From positions 85,654 to 149,653 of the forward strand of contig JAQBNG010000127.1 of NCBI GenBank assembly GCA_028288675.1: 64,000 nucleotides of DNA, in the 5' to 3' direction. The notes beneath the pieces were generated by a model. That model saw only the letters and a list, made by a program, of their open reading frames with translations. It ran no database searches and was not told the DNA's origin. The stretch comes from Flavisolibacter sp. GTDB lineage: Bacteria; Bacteroidota; Bacteroidia; Chitinophagales; Chitinophagaceae. The stretch's first letter is position 1. Every line of letters starts with the position of its first letter. This document shows, one piece after another, positions 1 through 8,282 of this stretch. The position numbers and the translations under genes are program-made.

Positions 1-1
1 T

Positions 2-94
2 GATACGGCTGTACCTTTTAATATAGAATTGGAAGGAGCGTTTTTAGCAAAAAGCAGGTTGAATGAGTATGTGCAAAAATTAATGAGCTACTGA
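2..94 (+). CDS. 3' end of an unidentified protein gene
   Basis: An open frame enters from the left edge and encodes 30 residues ending in the stop at 92-94. Its last base overlaps the first base of the next start codon (TGATG), so the two genes are very probably co-transcribed and translationally coupled. That overlap with a zeta-toxin-like gene would fit an antitoxin or partner protein, but the visible tail shows no recognisable motif and the identity is unknown. Confidence 0.5.
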   Translation, partial: DTAVPFNIELEGAFLAKSRLNEYVQKLMSY

Positions 95-655
95 TGCCCG
101 CCCTCTACATTATAGCAGGGCCAAATGGTGCCGGTAAGACAACTGCAGCAGAGTTTCTGTTGCCCGAAGTTTTTGGTACTTCTATTTTTATTAATGCTGA
201 TCTTATTGCTGCGGAGCTGTCGCCAATTAATCCGGAAGCGGCGGCGTTTCAGGCCGGAAGAATCATGCTTACTCAAATTCAGGAAAGGCTTTCTAACAAA
301 GAAACATTTGCTATTGAAACTACGCTGGCCATTCGATCTTATCTTAATCTTGTAAAGCAGGCGCAGTTATTAGGATATGATGTTGTGCTCTATTTCTTTT
401 ATTTGCCTTCGGCAGAAATGGCTAAAGAGAGGGTGAAGCTTAGAGTAAGTAAAGGCGGTCATAATATTCCGCCTGGTGTAATTGAAAGGAGATATGAAGC
501 AGGATTAAAAAATTTTTTTGAACAATAAAATAGTAGATCATTGGTTCTTATACAAGAATGTAGATTCGCCTCCGGAGCCTGTTGCAGAAGGTGAATTGGA
601 TGGAAAATTAATAGTGTATAATTTAGTATTATGGGAACAACTAAAAAACAGGTAG
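94..655 (+). pseudogene. Zeta-toxin-like P-loop ATPase, frameshifted
   Basis: The first 144 residues (94-528) match the zeta-toxin/AAA family, which are UDP-sugar or small-molecule kinases usually found in toxin-antitoxin modules. A Walker A motif GPNGAGKTT lies near residues 9-17, followed by the family-typical INADLIA and ETTLA segments, then an Arg-rich lid and RRYEAGLKNF. The frame stops at 526-528. The expected C-terminal end (…KIVDHWFLYKN…) continues in the +1 frame from about 521 to the stop at 653-655. Removing one T from the run of seven at 513-519 joins the two parts. This is either a mutation, a sequencing error or transcriptional slippage. The end overlaps the next gene by 25 bases. 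Confidence 0.75.
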
Positions 656-813
656 GTTTTTCTGACCGTCATAAAGAGTTGAGTAAAGCCACAGAAGCCG
701 CTTTAAAAAAGGTTAGAGCAAAGCTGGTTGCGGAAACGAAAGCTAAAAATTCTTATCTCGTTGTAACGGACGAAGCCGGCAATATCAAAAAAATACCTGC
801 CAAAGATTTATAA
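631..813 (+). CDS. Small basic protein downstream of the zeta-like gene
   Basis: This 60-residue, Lys/Ala-rich protein begins inside the shifted tail of the zeta-like gene, so it looks like the third member of the same operon. It has no signal peptide or membrane segment. The N-terminal half is predicted helical by composition, and the C-terminal half (SYLVVTDEAGNIKKIPA) looks like a short beta hairpin. I do not recognise the family. A role as accessory or antitoxin protein is inference from position only. The stop codon abuts the stop of the convergent gene at 814. Confidence 0.6.
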   Translation: MGTTKKQVGFSDRHKELSKATEAALKKVRAKLVAETKAKNSYLVVTDEAGNIKKIPAKDL

Positions 814-1035
814 TCATCGCCCGGTGCGAAACCCAACCGCTTCTTTGTCTTCCCCATTTATCTTTCGTATCAAATCTTCAGCCCGCATCGCTACGTTTAC
901 AGGATCACCGGACAACCCTGCCAGTTCAATGCTACTTTGGCTATCATTGTCAAGCTTTGTTATCAAAACAACTTTATCAAGGTTGATAAAAACGCTTGCC
1001 TTCCGGCTTTCGCAATAAACATTTAAAAATTTCAT
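814..1035 (-). CDS. Small hypothetical protein
   Basis: A 73-residue protein, convergent with the zeta-associated operon and with no space between the two stop codons. The sequence alternates short hydrophobic beta-like stretches (KFLNVYC, ASVFINLDKVVLITKL) and ends with an amphipathic helix (AMRAEDLIRKINGE). No signal peptide or membrane segment is visible. No function can be assigned; the compact form suggests a soluble single-domain protein. Confidence 0.5.
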   Translation of the reverse strand: MKFLNVYCESRKASVFINLDKVVLITKLDNDSQSSIELAGLSGDPVNVAMRAEDLIRKINGEDKEAVGFRTGR

Positions 1036-1087
1036 GCTAACAAATTACGTTCTTCTCAAAAGAGTGATTTTGTTTTCTCCTGTTTCC

Positions 1088-1849
1088 CTAAACATTTATC
1101 CCGCCACTCACTTCAATCCTTTGCCCGTTGATCCACCTTGCTTCATCGGTGCATAAAAAAGCTACTACCCCGCCAATGTCATCCGCGGTACCCACTCTTC
1201 CCAATGGCGACATAGAACTTAAAAACCCTTTCATCTGAGGGTTGTTTCTAATACCGGCATTATTAAAATCAGTTTCAATCGGGCCGGGTGCAATTACATT
1301 GGCTCTAATTCCTCTTGCTCCTAATTCTTTTGCCAGGTATTTAGTAAACACTTCTACTGCTCCTTTCATAGATGCATATACTGAGTAACCGGGGTTGGCA
1401 AACCTTGTAGTGCCTGTGGAGATGTTAATGATGGCACCACCATCTGCTAAAAGCGGCAAACATTTTTGAGTGAGAAAATAAACACCTTTAAAATGTACAT
1501 TCAAAAATTCATTGAAAATTTCTTCCGTTACATCGGTAAAAGGTACGGTAGCACCCATGCCTGCATTGTTAACCAGGTAATTAAAGTGCGTCACATTCCA
1601 CACTGTCTTTAACTCAATTGTTACTGCCTGAACAAAAGCATCTAAAGAAGAAAAAGCATTCATATCTAAAGCAACGGCAACCGCTTTTTGACCGAGATCT
1701 TCTATTTGCCTTACCACTTCCTGTGCTTCCTCTTTTTTTGTGCGGTAGGTAAGCACTACGTCCATTTGTTTGCGGGCAATGCTTATAGCCATGTCTTTGC
1801 CCAGTCCGCGGCTGCCACCGGTTACCAGGGCTATTTTAGTCTGATTCAT
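1088..1849 (-). CDS. SDR family NAD(P)-dependent oxidoreductase
   Basis: A 253-residue classical short-chain dehydrogenase/reductase, probably using NADP(H) on a small carbonyl or alcohol substrate that cannot be named. The glycine-rich cofactor motif TGGSRGLG is near residue 11, NNAG in the middle, the catalytic Ser in IINIST, and the catalytic Tyr/Lys as YASMK. The C-terminal signature SGGINV is typical of the FabG-like group. The frame opens seven codons earlier at 1870, but the conserved part begins at MNQTKIALVTGG, so the start at 1849 is preferred. It stands alone. Confidence 0.9.
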   Translation of the reverse strand: MNQTKIALVTGGSRGLGKDMAISIARKQMDVVLTYRTKKEEAQEVVRQIEDLGQKAVAVALDMNAFSSLDAFVQAVTIELKTVWNVTHFNYLVNNAGMGATVPFTDVTEEIFNEFLNVHFKGVYFLTQKCLPLLADGGAIINISTGTTRFANPGYSVYASMKGAVEVFTKYLAKELGARGIRANVIAPGPIETDFNNAGIRNNPQMKGFLSSMSPLGRVGTADDIGGVVAFLCTDEARWINGQRIEVSGGINV

Positions 1850-2174
1850 GCAAAAAAATTTGTGCATCAAAGCTATGCTTCGATAAGAAAGCGACTTTGA
1901 TTATTCAACACTAAAAGAGTAAAATCAGGCCATAAAAGATAACAGCCTGATTACGGCTTTTATTTCCTGTATGGCTTATATCACTGCCGACCTTGTTTTT
2001 AATTCTTCACCGGTAAAAATGTCTTTACTGCTAAGGCTCACGGTAATGTTGTTTAAAGTAAAAGGCATGGTAGTTGCAACCCCAACAGTACAGATATTCT
2101 AACTTTTGAATAGCCTTTAGCATTAATTCTTAACACGGACTTTCTATATACTTAACTAACGTCTAAAAAATACA
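1850..2174. other. Intergenic region with a hairpin
   Basis: About 325 bases between divergent genes. A perfect 8-bp stem lies at 1923-1930 / 1945-1952 (AATCAGGC / GCCTGATT, loop 14). A 30-codon open frame on the minus strand (1976-2068) is listed separately. No consensus -7 box for the gene at 2175 was found. Confidence 0.5.
1976..2068 (-). other. 30-codon open frame, possible leader or remnant
   Basis: An ATG-started 30-residue frame upstream of and in the same direction as the SDR gene. It contains SKDIFTGE. A second mini-frame at 15065-15160 holds SKDIFTVGE, and the two DNA stretches match over roughly 24 bases. It may be a degenerate repeat, a leader peptide or a gene fragment; nothing in the sequence decides between these. 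Confidence 0.2.
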
Positions 2175-2642
2175 ATGAAAAAAATCATGTTCTTCGGGTC
2201 GGCCATGCTGCTTATGATGGTAAGCCTGCCTGCAATTTCCCAGAAATATAAATCGGCGTCTGATACGGTAAAGCTGAATAAAGAATGGGTGGATCTTAGC
2301 AATGATATTGCGAAGCTTCAGGCTGAAGTAACGATAGCCCAAAATAATTTGCCGGGTTATAACAGTAAGGTTAGCGACAAGGTTTCAGATGCACAAACGG
2401 CTGCGCAGCAAAGCAGCGACCAGGCATATAAAGCTACCAATGGCGATTTAGGCGATGCAAAAGATGCAAATAAGAAAGCTAAAAAAGCATTAAACGAGGC
2501 AGAAGATGCCCAATCGGCCAAAGACAAAGCAAAAGACCAGGAGAAGAAAATTGATAAGCTGAATTCTGAGCTACAGAAAAAGCAAAAGAAATTAGCGGAG
2601 TTAGAGCAAATGCGGACAACTATAAGAAGCATGCATCAGTAA
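2175..2642 (+). CDS. Secreted coiled-coil protein
   Basis: A 155-residue exported protein with a clear Sec signal peptide (residues 1-22, ending ISQ). The rest is almost entirely charged, Ala/Lys/Glu/Gln-rich helix with heptad-like spacing from about residue 38 to the end, so it probably forms a periplasmic coiled coil. It resembles the small stress-related exported proteins of Bacteroidota in size and composition, but no named domain is evident. It is monocistronic, with its own hairpin at 2657-2703. Confidence 0.7.
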   Translation: MKKIMFFGSAMLLMMVSLPAISQKYKSASDTVKLNKEWVDLSNDIAKLQAEVTIAQNNLPGYNSKVSDKVSDAQTAAQQSSDQAYKATNGDLGDAKDANKKAKKALNEAEDAQSAKDKAKDQEKKIDKLNSELQKKQKKLAELEQMRTTIRSMHQ

Positions 2643-2656
2643 GCATACAGAACTAA

Positions 2657-2703
2657 ATGTATAAAGCCACTTCAATAATAAGATTGATAGTGGCTTTATA
2701 CAT
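2657..2703 (+). terminator. Hairpin terminator, 15-bp perfect stem
   Basis: Arms 2657-2671 and 2689-2703 are perfectly complementary (ATGTATAAAGCCACT), with a 17-base loop. No T-run follows, but the position 14 bases after a stop codon and the stem length support a terminator or 3'-end processing structure. Confidence 0.7.
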
Positions 2704-2743
2704 TTCACCTAATATTTAAACTTCTTAAACAACAATAAAAATC

Positions 2744-3139
2744 ATGAAACAGAAACATCAAAAGCAGTACGCAGGCGTATGGCTTGATAACACAAAAGCG
2801 CTCATCATAGCAGATACCTCTGAAGGTGATACCAGTGAGTACACCATACTTGATAAAGTGAAAGCAAACGAGGCTCATGGCGGTGGCAGTGAGCATAGCA
2901 TGAACAATGCAAAGCAGTCGGACATGTTGAAGTATTATAAAACCCTTTCGACCCTGTTGCTTGACTATGACGAAATATTTGTATTTGGTCCAGGCAAATC
3001 GCAGGAACAATTTCAACATCACCTTCAGCAAGATGCCCAATTCAATAGCAAGAAAATTACCATTGACAGCGCTGAGCAACTTACCGACCCCCAAATGATA
3101 GCAAAAGTTCGTGATCATTTCAAGTCACGCCAGTCTTAA
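2744..3139 (+). CDS. eRF1-like 'translational machinery' family protein
   Basis: A 131-residue soluble protein resembling the short bacterial eRF1/pelota-like (baeRF-related) family often annotated as translational machinery or host-attachment protein. Supporting features are the N-terminal AGVWLDNTKALII strand pair, the central acidic/His linker, the FVFGPGKSQEQFQHHL segment (family GPG…K…L), and the C-terminal TDPQMIAKVRDHF helix. Family members are thought to act on stalled ribosomes or under stress, which is inference here. It sits in a run of single-gene units that look stress-related, with its own terminator at 3142-3178. Confidence 0.65.
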   Translation: MKQKHQKQYAGVWLDNTKALIIADTSEGDTSEYTILDKVKANEAHGGGSEHSMNNAKQSDMLKYYKTLSTLLLDYDEIFVFGPGKSQEQFQHHLQQDAQFNSKKITIDSAEQLTDPQMIAKVRDHFKSRQS

Positions 3140-3141
3140 AT

Positions 3142-3178
3142 TTTATAAGGCCATGAATTACCAACATGGCCTTATAAA
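3142..3178 (+). terminator. Hairpin terminator, 14-bp perfect stem
   Basis: Arms 3142-3155 and 3165-3178 (TTTATAAGGCCATG) with a 9-base loop, starting two bases after the stop codon at 3139. No long T-run follows. Confidence 0.75.
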
Positions 3179-3217
3179 TTATCTCCCCAAAATTTCTTTT
3201 AGGAAAATTAAATTAGT

Positions 3218-4216
3218 ATGAAAACAGCCATATTCAGCGCACATAAATTCGAAAAAGAGTATTACGCTAAACAAGCCGCTGAAAAGCATGACCTGCTTTG
3301 GATCGAAGCCCCGCTTTCCGAAGACACTGTTATGCTGGCACATGGCTGTAAGGCTGTATGCATATTTGCCAATGATGATGGTTCTGAAAAAGTGATCAAA
3401 AAATTGGGAGAGGCCGGTATAGAATTTCTTGTATTGCGTTCAGCGGGATTTAACCATGTTGACCTTAAAGCCACTAAAGCAGCAGGTATAAAGGTTGCCC
3501 GTGTTCCGGAATATTCGCCATATGCTGTTGCCGAACATAGTGTAGCGCTGATGTTGGCCCTGAACCGGAAACTGATAAAAGCGAACAACAGGATAAGGGA
3601 CGGAAATTTTTCGTTAGATGGGCTTACCGGGTTTGATATGCATGGCAAAACCGTTGGCATTATCGGTTTGGGGAAAATAGGAAAGATCGTAGCTTCTATT
3701 GTTCATGGCTTTGGCTGCAACATCGTGGTATATGACCCTTCTCCGGACAGAGAACTGGAGCAAAAATTCGGTGTTATTTATACAGATATTGATTCGGTTT
3801 GTAAAGCGTCAGATATTATTACGCTTCACGCCCCGCTTACCAGCGAAACAAAATACCTGGTTAACAAAGACAGGATAGAGCTGATGAAAAAAGGAGTGAT
3901 GCTGATTAATACAGGCAGGGGAGGTTTAGTGAATACGAGGGATGTAATTGCAGGATTGAAGTCGTGCAAAATTGGGTATTTAGGCCTTGATGTTTATGAG
4001 GAAGAAAAAGGATTATTCTTTGAAGATCATTCGGGTGAAGTGTTGCAGGATGATGTTATTGCCCGGTTGATGACCTTTCAGAATGTTTTAATTACCAGTC
4101 ACCAGGCTTTTTTAACCAATACTGCCCTTGCGAATATTGCCGATATAACTATTAGTAACCTGAATGATTTTGAAGCCGGCAAAAAATGCGTAAATGAAAT
4201 AGATGAAAATACTTAG
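3218..4216 (+). CDS. 2-hydroxyacid dehydrogenase, D-lactate dehydrogenase type
   Basis: A 332-residue NAD-dependent D-2-hydroxyacid dehydrogenase, closest in layout to fermentative D-lactate dehydrogenase (pyruvate to D-lactate, cytosolic). The Rossmann motif GLGKIG is at residues 150-155, the substrate Arg is in NTGRGG (R234), an acidic residue in LDVYEEE (257-263), and the catalytic His in SHQAFLT (H295). Length is normal for LdhA. It is a single gene with no obvious terminator after it. The substrate could be another 2-keto acid, but the VYEEEKGLFFED insertion is typical of the LdhA branch. Confidence 0.88.
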   Translation: MKTAIFSAHKFEKEYYAKQAAEKHDLLWIEAPLSEDTVMLAHGCKAVCIFANDDGSEKVIKKLGEAGIEFLVLRSAGFNHVDLKATKAAGIKVARVPEYSPYAVAEHSVALMLALNRKLIKANNRIRDGNFSLDGLTGFDMHGKTVGIIGLGKIGKIVASIVHGFGCNIVVYDPSPDRELEQKFGVIYTDIDSVCKASDIITLHAPLTSETKYLVNKDRIELMKKGVMLINTGRGGLVNTRDVIAGLKSCKIGYLGLDVYEEEKGLFFEDHSGEVLQDDVIARLMTFQNVLITSHQAFLTNTALANIADITISNLNDFEAGKKCVNEIDENT

Positions 4217-4409
4217 TTTGTAAAAAGTAATGTTGTATTGCCTTGTTACTTTCCTGCCTATAGCTCGCTATTTATTTTGAATAATTCACCACGTGATAAA
4301 ACCCATCTAAAATAGGTTAGCATTTTGGAACAAAGTAACCGGCATATTACCGCAGCAAAGCTTTGTACATTAGCTTAAAACTGTAGCAATCTGCCGGCAT
4401 AGCCTAAGA
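4217..4409. other. Intergenic, no gene seen
   Basis: AT-rich sequence between the dehydrogenase stop and the stop of the small membrane peptide on the other strand. No open frame, consensus promoter or strong hairpin was found. Confidence 0.4.
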
Positions 4410-4568
4410 TTAAATTCCCCTTCTTCCGCCCAGCAACTTTACCAGGAACAGGATAATGGCAATAACCAGCAGGGCATGTATAAAGCCGCTGCTTACATTA
4501 AAGGCGAACATTCCTAATAGCCATCCGATAATTAGGATAACGGCTATGATGTACAATAGATTTCCCAT
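4410..4568 (-). CDS. lmo0937-type small membrane protein
   Basis: A 52-residue protein starting MGNLLYIIAVILIIGWLLG with two hydrophobic segments (about residues 4-22 and 29-46) and a basic end LLGGRRGI. This pattern matches the lmo0937/DUF5670 family of tiny inner-membrane proteins that are common and stress-associated in Bacteroidota. Its molecular role is unknown. It lies near the eRF1-like and D-lactate dehydrogenase genes. Confidence 0.75.
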   Translation of the reverse strand: MGNLLYIIAVILIIGWLLGMFAFNVSSGFIHALLVIAIILFLVKLLGGRRGI

Positions 4569-4861
4569 AAAAAAATTTGTTTAGAAATGAATATGAAGGT
4601 TACCAGCTTATAGATTATAATAATCTTGCCAACTCTGCGGGACAATCAAATCCCCTTATCAGCAAGTAAAGCTGCCAAAGCTATTCAACCACCAATCACT
4701 ACATGCAATAATGGCGTTAAGGACAAGCAGATTGAATAGCCACTATTTCTGTTATTGTAGGCTGTTTGTGCGTATATCAACCACTGCGGACCGCAAGCAT
4801 TATTTCGAATTGCTATGTTTAACAAATACCAGGTAGTAGTTTAGCCGCTTAATCTCTACTC
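4569..4861. other. Intergenic between divergent genes
   Basis: About 290 bases. A 9-bp inverted pair GCTATTCAA / TTGAATAGC spans roughly 4681-4740 with a long loop, which is weak. No consensus -7 box and no open frame of note was seen. Confidence 0.35.
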
Positions 4862-5344
4862 ATGAAAAAAACAATCTTATTCTGTTCGCTGCTTTTAACT
4901 GCCCTTATTGTTCATGCACAGGAGGTGCCTAAAACGCTTGATGATCTCAAACCATTTATCGGGCTCGATTGCTCAAAGCTGGAAAAACTGATGAAGAAAA
5001 AAGGCTATATCTACGAAGGCAAAGAGGAGGATGATATATCAGGGCCTTATACTTGGAAATCCTACACATCTGAGGAGAGTGACGTTATCCCCATATGCGA
5101 TAATGAAAAAGTAGTTGGGGTATGCTATGAGGATTTTACGGCCTCCGATTACGCTAAAATTCTTTCTTACCTTAAATCGAATGAGTATAAAAAAACGGTG
5201 GATAGCAAAGGAGGTTTAGAAAGAGTTGACCTCTGGGTGAGCCGTGATGATAAATGGAGCGTGAAGGTTGTGTATGGCGTATATAGTAAAGAAAAGCCAA
5301 ATAACGTAACCATCACCACCGGAATCAAATGGGGTTTCGAATAA
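4862..5344 (+). CDS. Secreted hypothetical protein
   Basis: A 160-residue protein with a Sec signal peptide (residues 1-19, MKKTILFCSLLLTALIVHA). The mature part begins QEVPKTLDDLKPFIGLDCSKL and has a mixed alpha/beta pattern rich in Lys, Glu and Tyr, with two early or mid Cys residues that could form a disulphide. No known domain is recognised. It is convergent with the outer-membrane receptor, and the two share the hairpin at 5359-5396. Confidence 0.65.
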   Translation: MKKTILFCSLLLTALIVHAQEVPKTLDDLKPFIGLDCSKLEKLMKKKGYIYEGKEEDDISGPYTWKSYTSEESDVIPICDNEKVVGVCYEDFTASDYAKILSYLKSNEYKKTVDSKGGLERVDLWVSRDDKWSVKVVYGVYSKEKPNNVTITTGIKWGFE

Positions 5345-5358
5345 ATTTTTCTATCGAT

Positions 5359-5396
5359 AAATGGCCTCCCTGGCACAGACGCGAAGGAGGCTATTT
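5359..5396. terminator. Bidirectional terminator hairpin
   Basis: Arms 5359-5369 (AAATGGCCTCC) and 5386-5396 (GGAGGCTATTT) pair with one G-T, loop 16. It lies between convergent genes and overlaps the stop codon of the minus-strand gene at 5391. Confidence 0.65.
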
Positions 5397-8189
5397 CGTT
5401 TTAAGGGGTCGCTTTTTTGTTTCAAGTTTATTAAGATTATACTGAAACCGCACGGTAAAATAATTACGCAGCGTAGCCATCTGCACATCTTCAATATAAT
5501 TTTCGCCCACGGTTCTTCGCAGGTCATTATTGGTAGTGAGTAAATTAAGCGCCTCTAATTTCAACTGGCCTTTACCTCCTTTAAATAGATAGGCCGATGC
5601 ATATAAATTGAGGTTTGGCATTCCTTTACTTCTACCTGCCGGCACCTGTGTATTATAGGTATAAGTGAAAGCCGATTGCAGCGAATACCGCTTTTTTATC
5701 TGTACGGTCAGGTTATTAGAAATAAAGTGAGAGCTGTATTCGTCATTGCGGCGAAGCGCTGAATGATAATCGAGTTTGTTGTACCCAACCAGGTACGATA
5801 AAGTTGCATAAATAAAACCGGCTACTGTAAGTGCGCCTTCAACCTTAGGTACAATGTTTATCCGTGTGGTATTTAAAATGCTGGTATTCGCCGGTGTCCA
5901 GTTGCGGTTAAAAGATGAAGCCAAGGCAACGGTATAGCTTGTTGGTTTAGCTACCGCCTCCCGTTTAGAAAAAGAAATTTCTCCTCCTGTTGTATAATTG
6001 CGGGAATAGTATTGGTTGTTGCTTTGAAAGAAAACCTGCTGCCCATACGCACCGTTTGAAGAAAAACTCCAGCCCTGTGACCTTTTATCTTGTCGTGCTG
6101 TTTTTGAAAAAGAAAAGTTACCCCGCATAGAATAGACGTTCGTAACATTAATGAAACGGGAAGTTTGTTTTCTGAATTCATCGTAATAAACAGCGTTCAC
6201 AATTTGGTTGCTTACAGGCGAATAAGTAAAGCCGGCCACAACCACTTTCGCCAGCGAATAATGATTATAAGTAAGGCCATAGTTCTGTGCAAAAGCGGTA
6301 CGCAAGTTAGGGTTCCCAAGGCGGATGTAAAGCGGGTTGCTGTTATCAGGTACGGGTTGCAATTGATCGATGGTGGGTTGAATGGTAGTTGCAGAAAAAT
6401 TAGCCCGCAACGTTTTCCCTTTAGAGACCGAATAAGTGGCATTTGCAGAAGGCGAATAACGCAAAAGAGTTTGTTTGATATCTTCCTTTTGAAGGGTCCG
6501 TAGTGTTTGCTGCAAAACTGTTGTCAGGCCTGTTGTTACATTCCATTTTTCAGTGGTATAAATGAACGAAGCGGCCAGGTTTTGCGTGTTGTACGACGAC
6601 AGGATCTGGGCTGAATACAAACTGTCGTATTCAGCGGTATGTGAAAGAGAGTCAAGGTTATAAATGGCCCGCACTGTTGTTGTTTTATTAAAATCCAAAT
6701 CGCTTTTAAGATTGATGCGCACTGTTTTGCTGACAGGTTCCGAATACGAAAAGTTCACGGAATACCCTTTGATACTGTTACTTGTTTTAGTATACCTGTT
6801 TAATGTATCGCCGCTGACAGGCACACCATTTTTAAAATACGTATTGGCTGACACCGTATAAAGGTTAGACCCCTGGTCACTGCTATTTGTTCTTGCATTG
6901 ATGGATACGTTTCGTCCTTTATTATTAAGCCGTTTCGCCCAAAACAATGTAGCTCCCAGGGTTTGATTTTCACCGGCAGAAGACGATTGGTTATTGCTTT
7001 GATTGCGTAAGGAACCATTTTCGACAGTTATGGAAGCAGCGCTGTTTTCACTGTTATTTTTAGTGCCGGTAAAAGAAATACCAATATCCAGTGTGCTGGT
7101 AGAATCTATAGCCCAGTTAGCACCAATATTAAACCGTTGGCCGCTGCTCTTATAGTTAAAGCGGTTGGTGCTGCGGGTAAAAAAAGAAGTGTCTGCTGTA
7201 ATGATCTGCGTTCGCTCCCTGTTTAGTTCATTACTGTTGGCGTTCTCATTATAACCATAGCTGCCGTTTAGCTTTACATCGCCCCATTTGTTCCCATAGT
7301 TTATACTGGCATTTGTGGATGAACTTGTAGGGCCCGTTCTCATTTTTACAAGCCCATGTTTATTACTGCTATTGAACGAACCCATAGCACTGATACGTTT
7401 TGCGTCGTCGAATACACTTAACATGACATTGCTTTCCAATTGATTTTTTGTTCCTGCTAAAGCATCTGCGGAGCCAAAGGTTTTGGTCCCCGCCTTTAAT
7501 TTTATATTGAGGGTTTTGTTGTCACCATCTGCAGGGGTACCGTTAAACAGATCCTCCAGGGTTTTGGTATCCATCACCTGTATTTTAGCCACCATCCCCG
7601 CCGGTAATTTTTTCATAGAGAAAGTAACATCACCACCAAACATATCTTCGCCATCTACTAAAATCCGCGTAATGGGTTTGCCCTGGAATGTCATCTTTCC
7701 TTCGGCATCAATCTCCAACCCGGGCAGGCGTTTTACCAGGTCTTCCACTACATCATAAGGTTCAAACATTGCGGAGTCAATGTTGAACTCGGTGGTATCA
7801 CCCCTGATCACGACAGGTGGTACTTTGGCTTTAATTACAATGCCTTCCATCACCAGGTTGACTGGCGCCAAAAAAATAGTATCGAAGCTGACCTGCTTTT
7901 CAGTAATTAAAACGGTCAGGCGAAGTTCGGTGTAGCCAACATGCCTGACAACCAGCAATGCGGAATCGGCTTTTACTGTAAAAGAAAAAAAACCTTTGTC
8001 ACTGGTGATTGTTTTTTGGGAAGCCCCGTTTTTGGGGTTAAAAATTACGGTGCATTTTTCAATGGGGGTTTTGTCTATCGAGTCAATGATAATGCCGGTA
8101 ACAGGTTTTTCCTCCTGCGCCCATACTTGTATCGTAGCCGGAAGAAGAAGGCAGATAAAAAGAATTTTATGTAAACCGGCAATCCTCAT
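5391..8189 (-). CDS. Outer-membrane beta-barrel receptor with carboxypeptidase-regulatory-like domain
   Basis: A 932-residue outer-membrane protein of the TonB-receptor-like (OMP_b-brl_3) family. It has a signal peptide (about 1-24, ending WAQ), a carboxypeptidase-like regulatory fold (about 28-110, GIIIDSIDKTPIEKCTVIF…), a plug-like domain (about 120-215, including LVDGEDMFGGDVTFSMKKLPAG), then a long barrel region with alternating aromatic strands to the end. No SusD partner or TonB box is apparent nearby, so the substrate is unknown. Members of this family lack the usual strong plug signature and may serve assembly or peptide uptake roles. The gene is intact despite nearby decayed genes. 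Confidence 0.85.
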   Translation of the reverse strand: MRIAGLHKILFICLLLPATIQVWAQEEKPVTGIIIDSIDKTPIEKCTVIFNPKNGASQKTITSDKGFFSFTVKADSALLVVRHVGYTELRLTVLITEKQVSFDTIFLAPVNLVMEGIVIKAKVPPVVIRGDTTEFNIDSAMFEPYDVVEDLVKRLPGLEIDAEGKMTFQGKPITRILVDGEDMFGGDVTFSMKKLPAGMVAKIQVMDTKTLEDLFNGTPADGDNKTLNIKLKAGTKTFGSADALAGTKNQLESNVMLSVFDDAKRISAMGSFNSSNKHGLVKMRTGPTSSSTNASINYGNKWGDVKLNGSYGYNENANSNELNRERTQIITADTSFFTRSTNRFNYKSSGQRFNIGANWAIDSTSTLDIGISFTGTKNNSENSAASITVENGSLRNQSNNQSSSAGENQTLGATLFWAKRLNNKGRNVSINARTNSSDQGSNLYTVSANTYFKNGVPVSGDTLNRYTKTSNSIKGYSVNFSYSEPVSKTVRINLKSDLDFNKTTTVRAIYNLDSLSHTAEYDSLYSAQILSSYNTQNLAASFIYTTEKWNVTTGLTTVLQQTLRTLQKEDIKQTLLRYSPSANATYSVSKGKTLRANFSATTIQPTIDQLQPVPDNSNPLYIRLGNPNLRTAFAQNYGLTYNHYSLAKVVVAGFTYSPVSNQIVNAVYYDEFRKQTSRFINVTNVYSMRGNFSFSKTARQDKRSQGWSFSSNGAYGQQVFFQSNNQYYSRNYTTGGEISFSKREAVAKPTSYTVALASSFNRNWTPANTSILNTTRINIVPKVEGALTVAGFIYATLSYLVGYNKLDYHSALRRNDEYSSHFISNNLTVQIKKRYSLQSAFTYTYNTQVPAGRSKGMPNLNLYASAYLFKGGKGQLKLEALNLLTTNNDLRRTVGENYIEDVQMATLRNYFTVRFQYNLNKLETKKRPLKTK

Positions 8190-8282
8190 TTGGCAGATGG
8201 TAAAACAGAAACGAAGTAATGTAGAAAAAAGTACGATGTATTGTGGTTACTGATAAATTTTGGTTGCGGATTTAAGTATAAG

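Noticed and set aside
511-530. Programmed -1 frameshifting in the zeta-like gene
   Set aside because: The downstream part is in the +1 frame, not -1, so the usual X-XXY-YYZ slippage does not fit. One-base loss in the T-run by mutation, error or transcriptional slippage is simpler.
5951-8253. Several plus- and minus-strand frames inside the receptor gene
   Set aside because: They are antisense or shifted shadows of the 932-codon receptor, whose domain content is clear.
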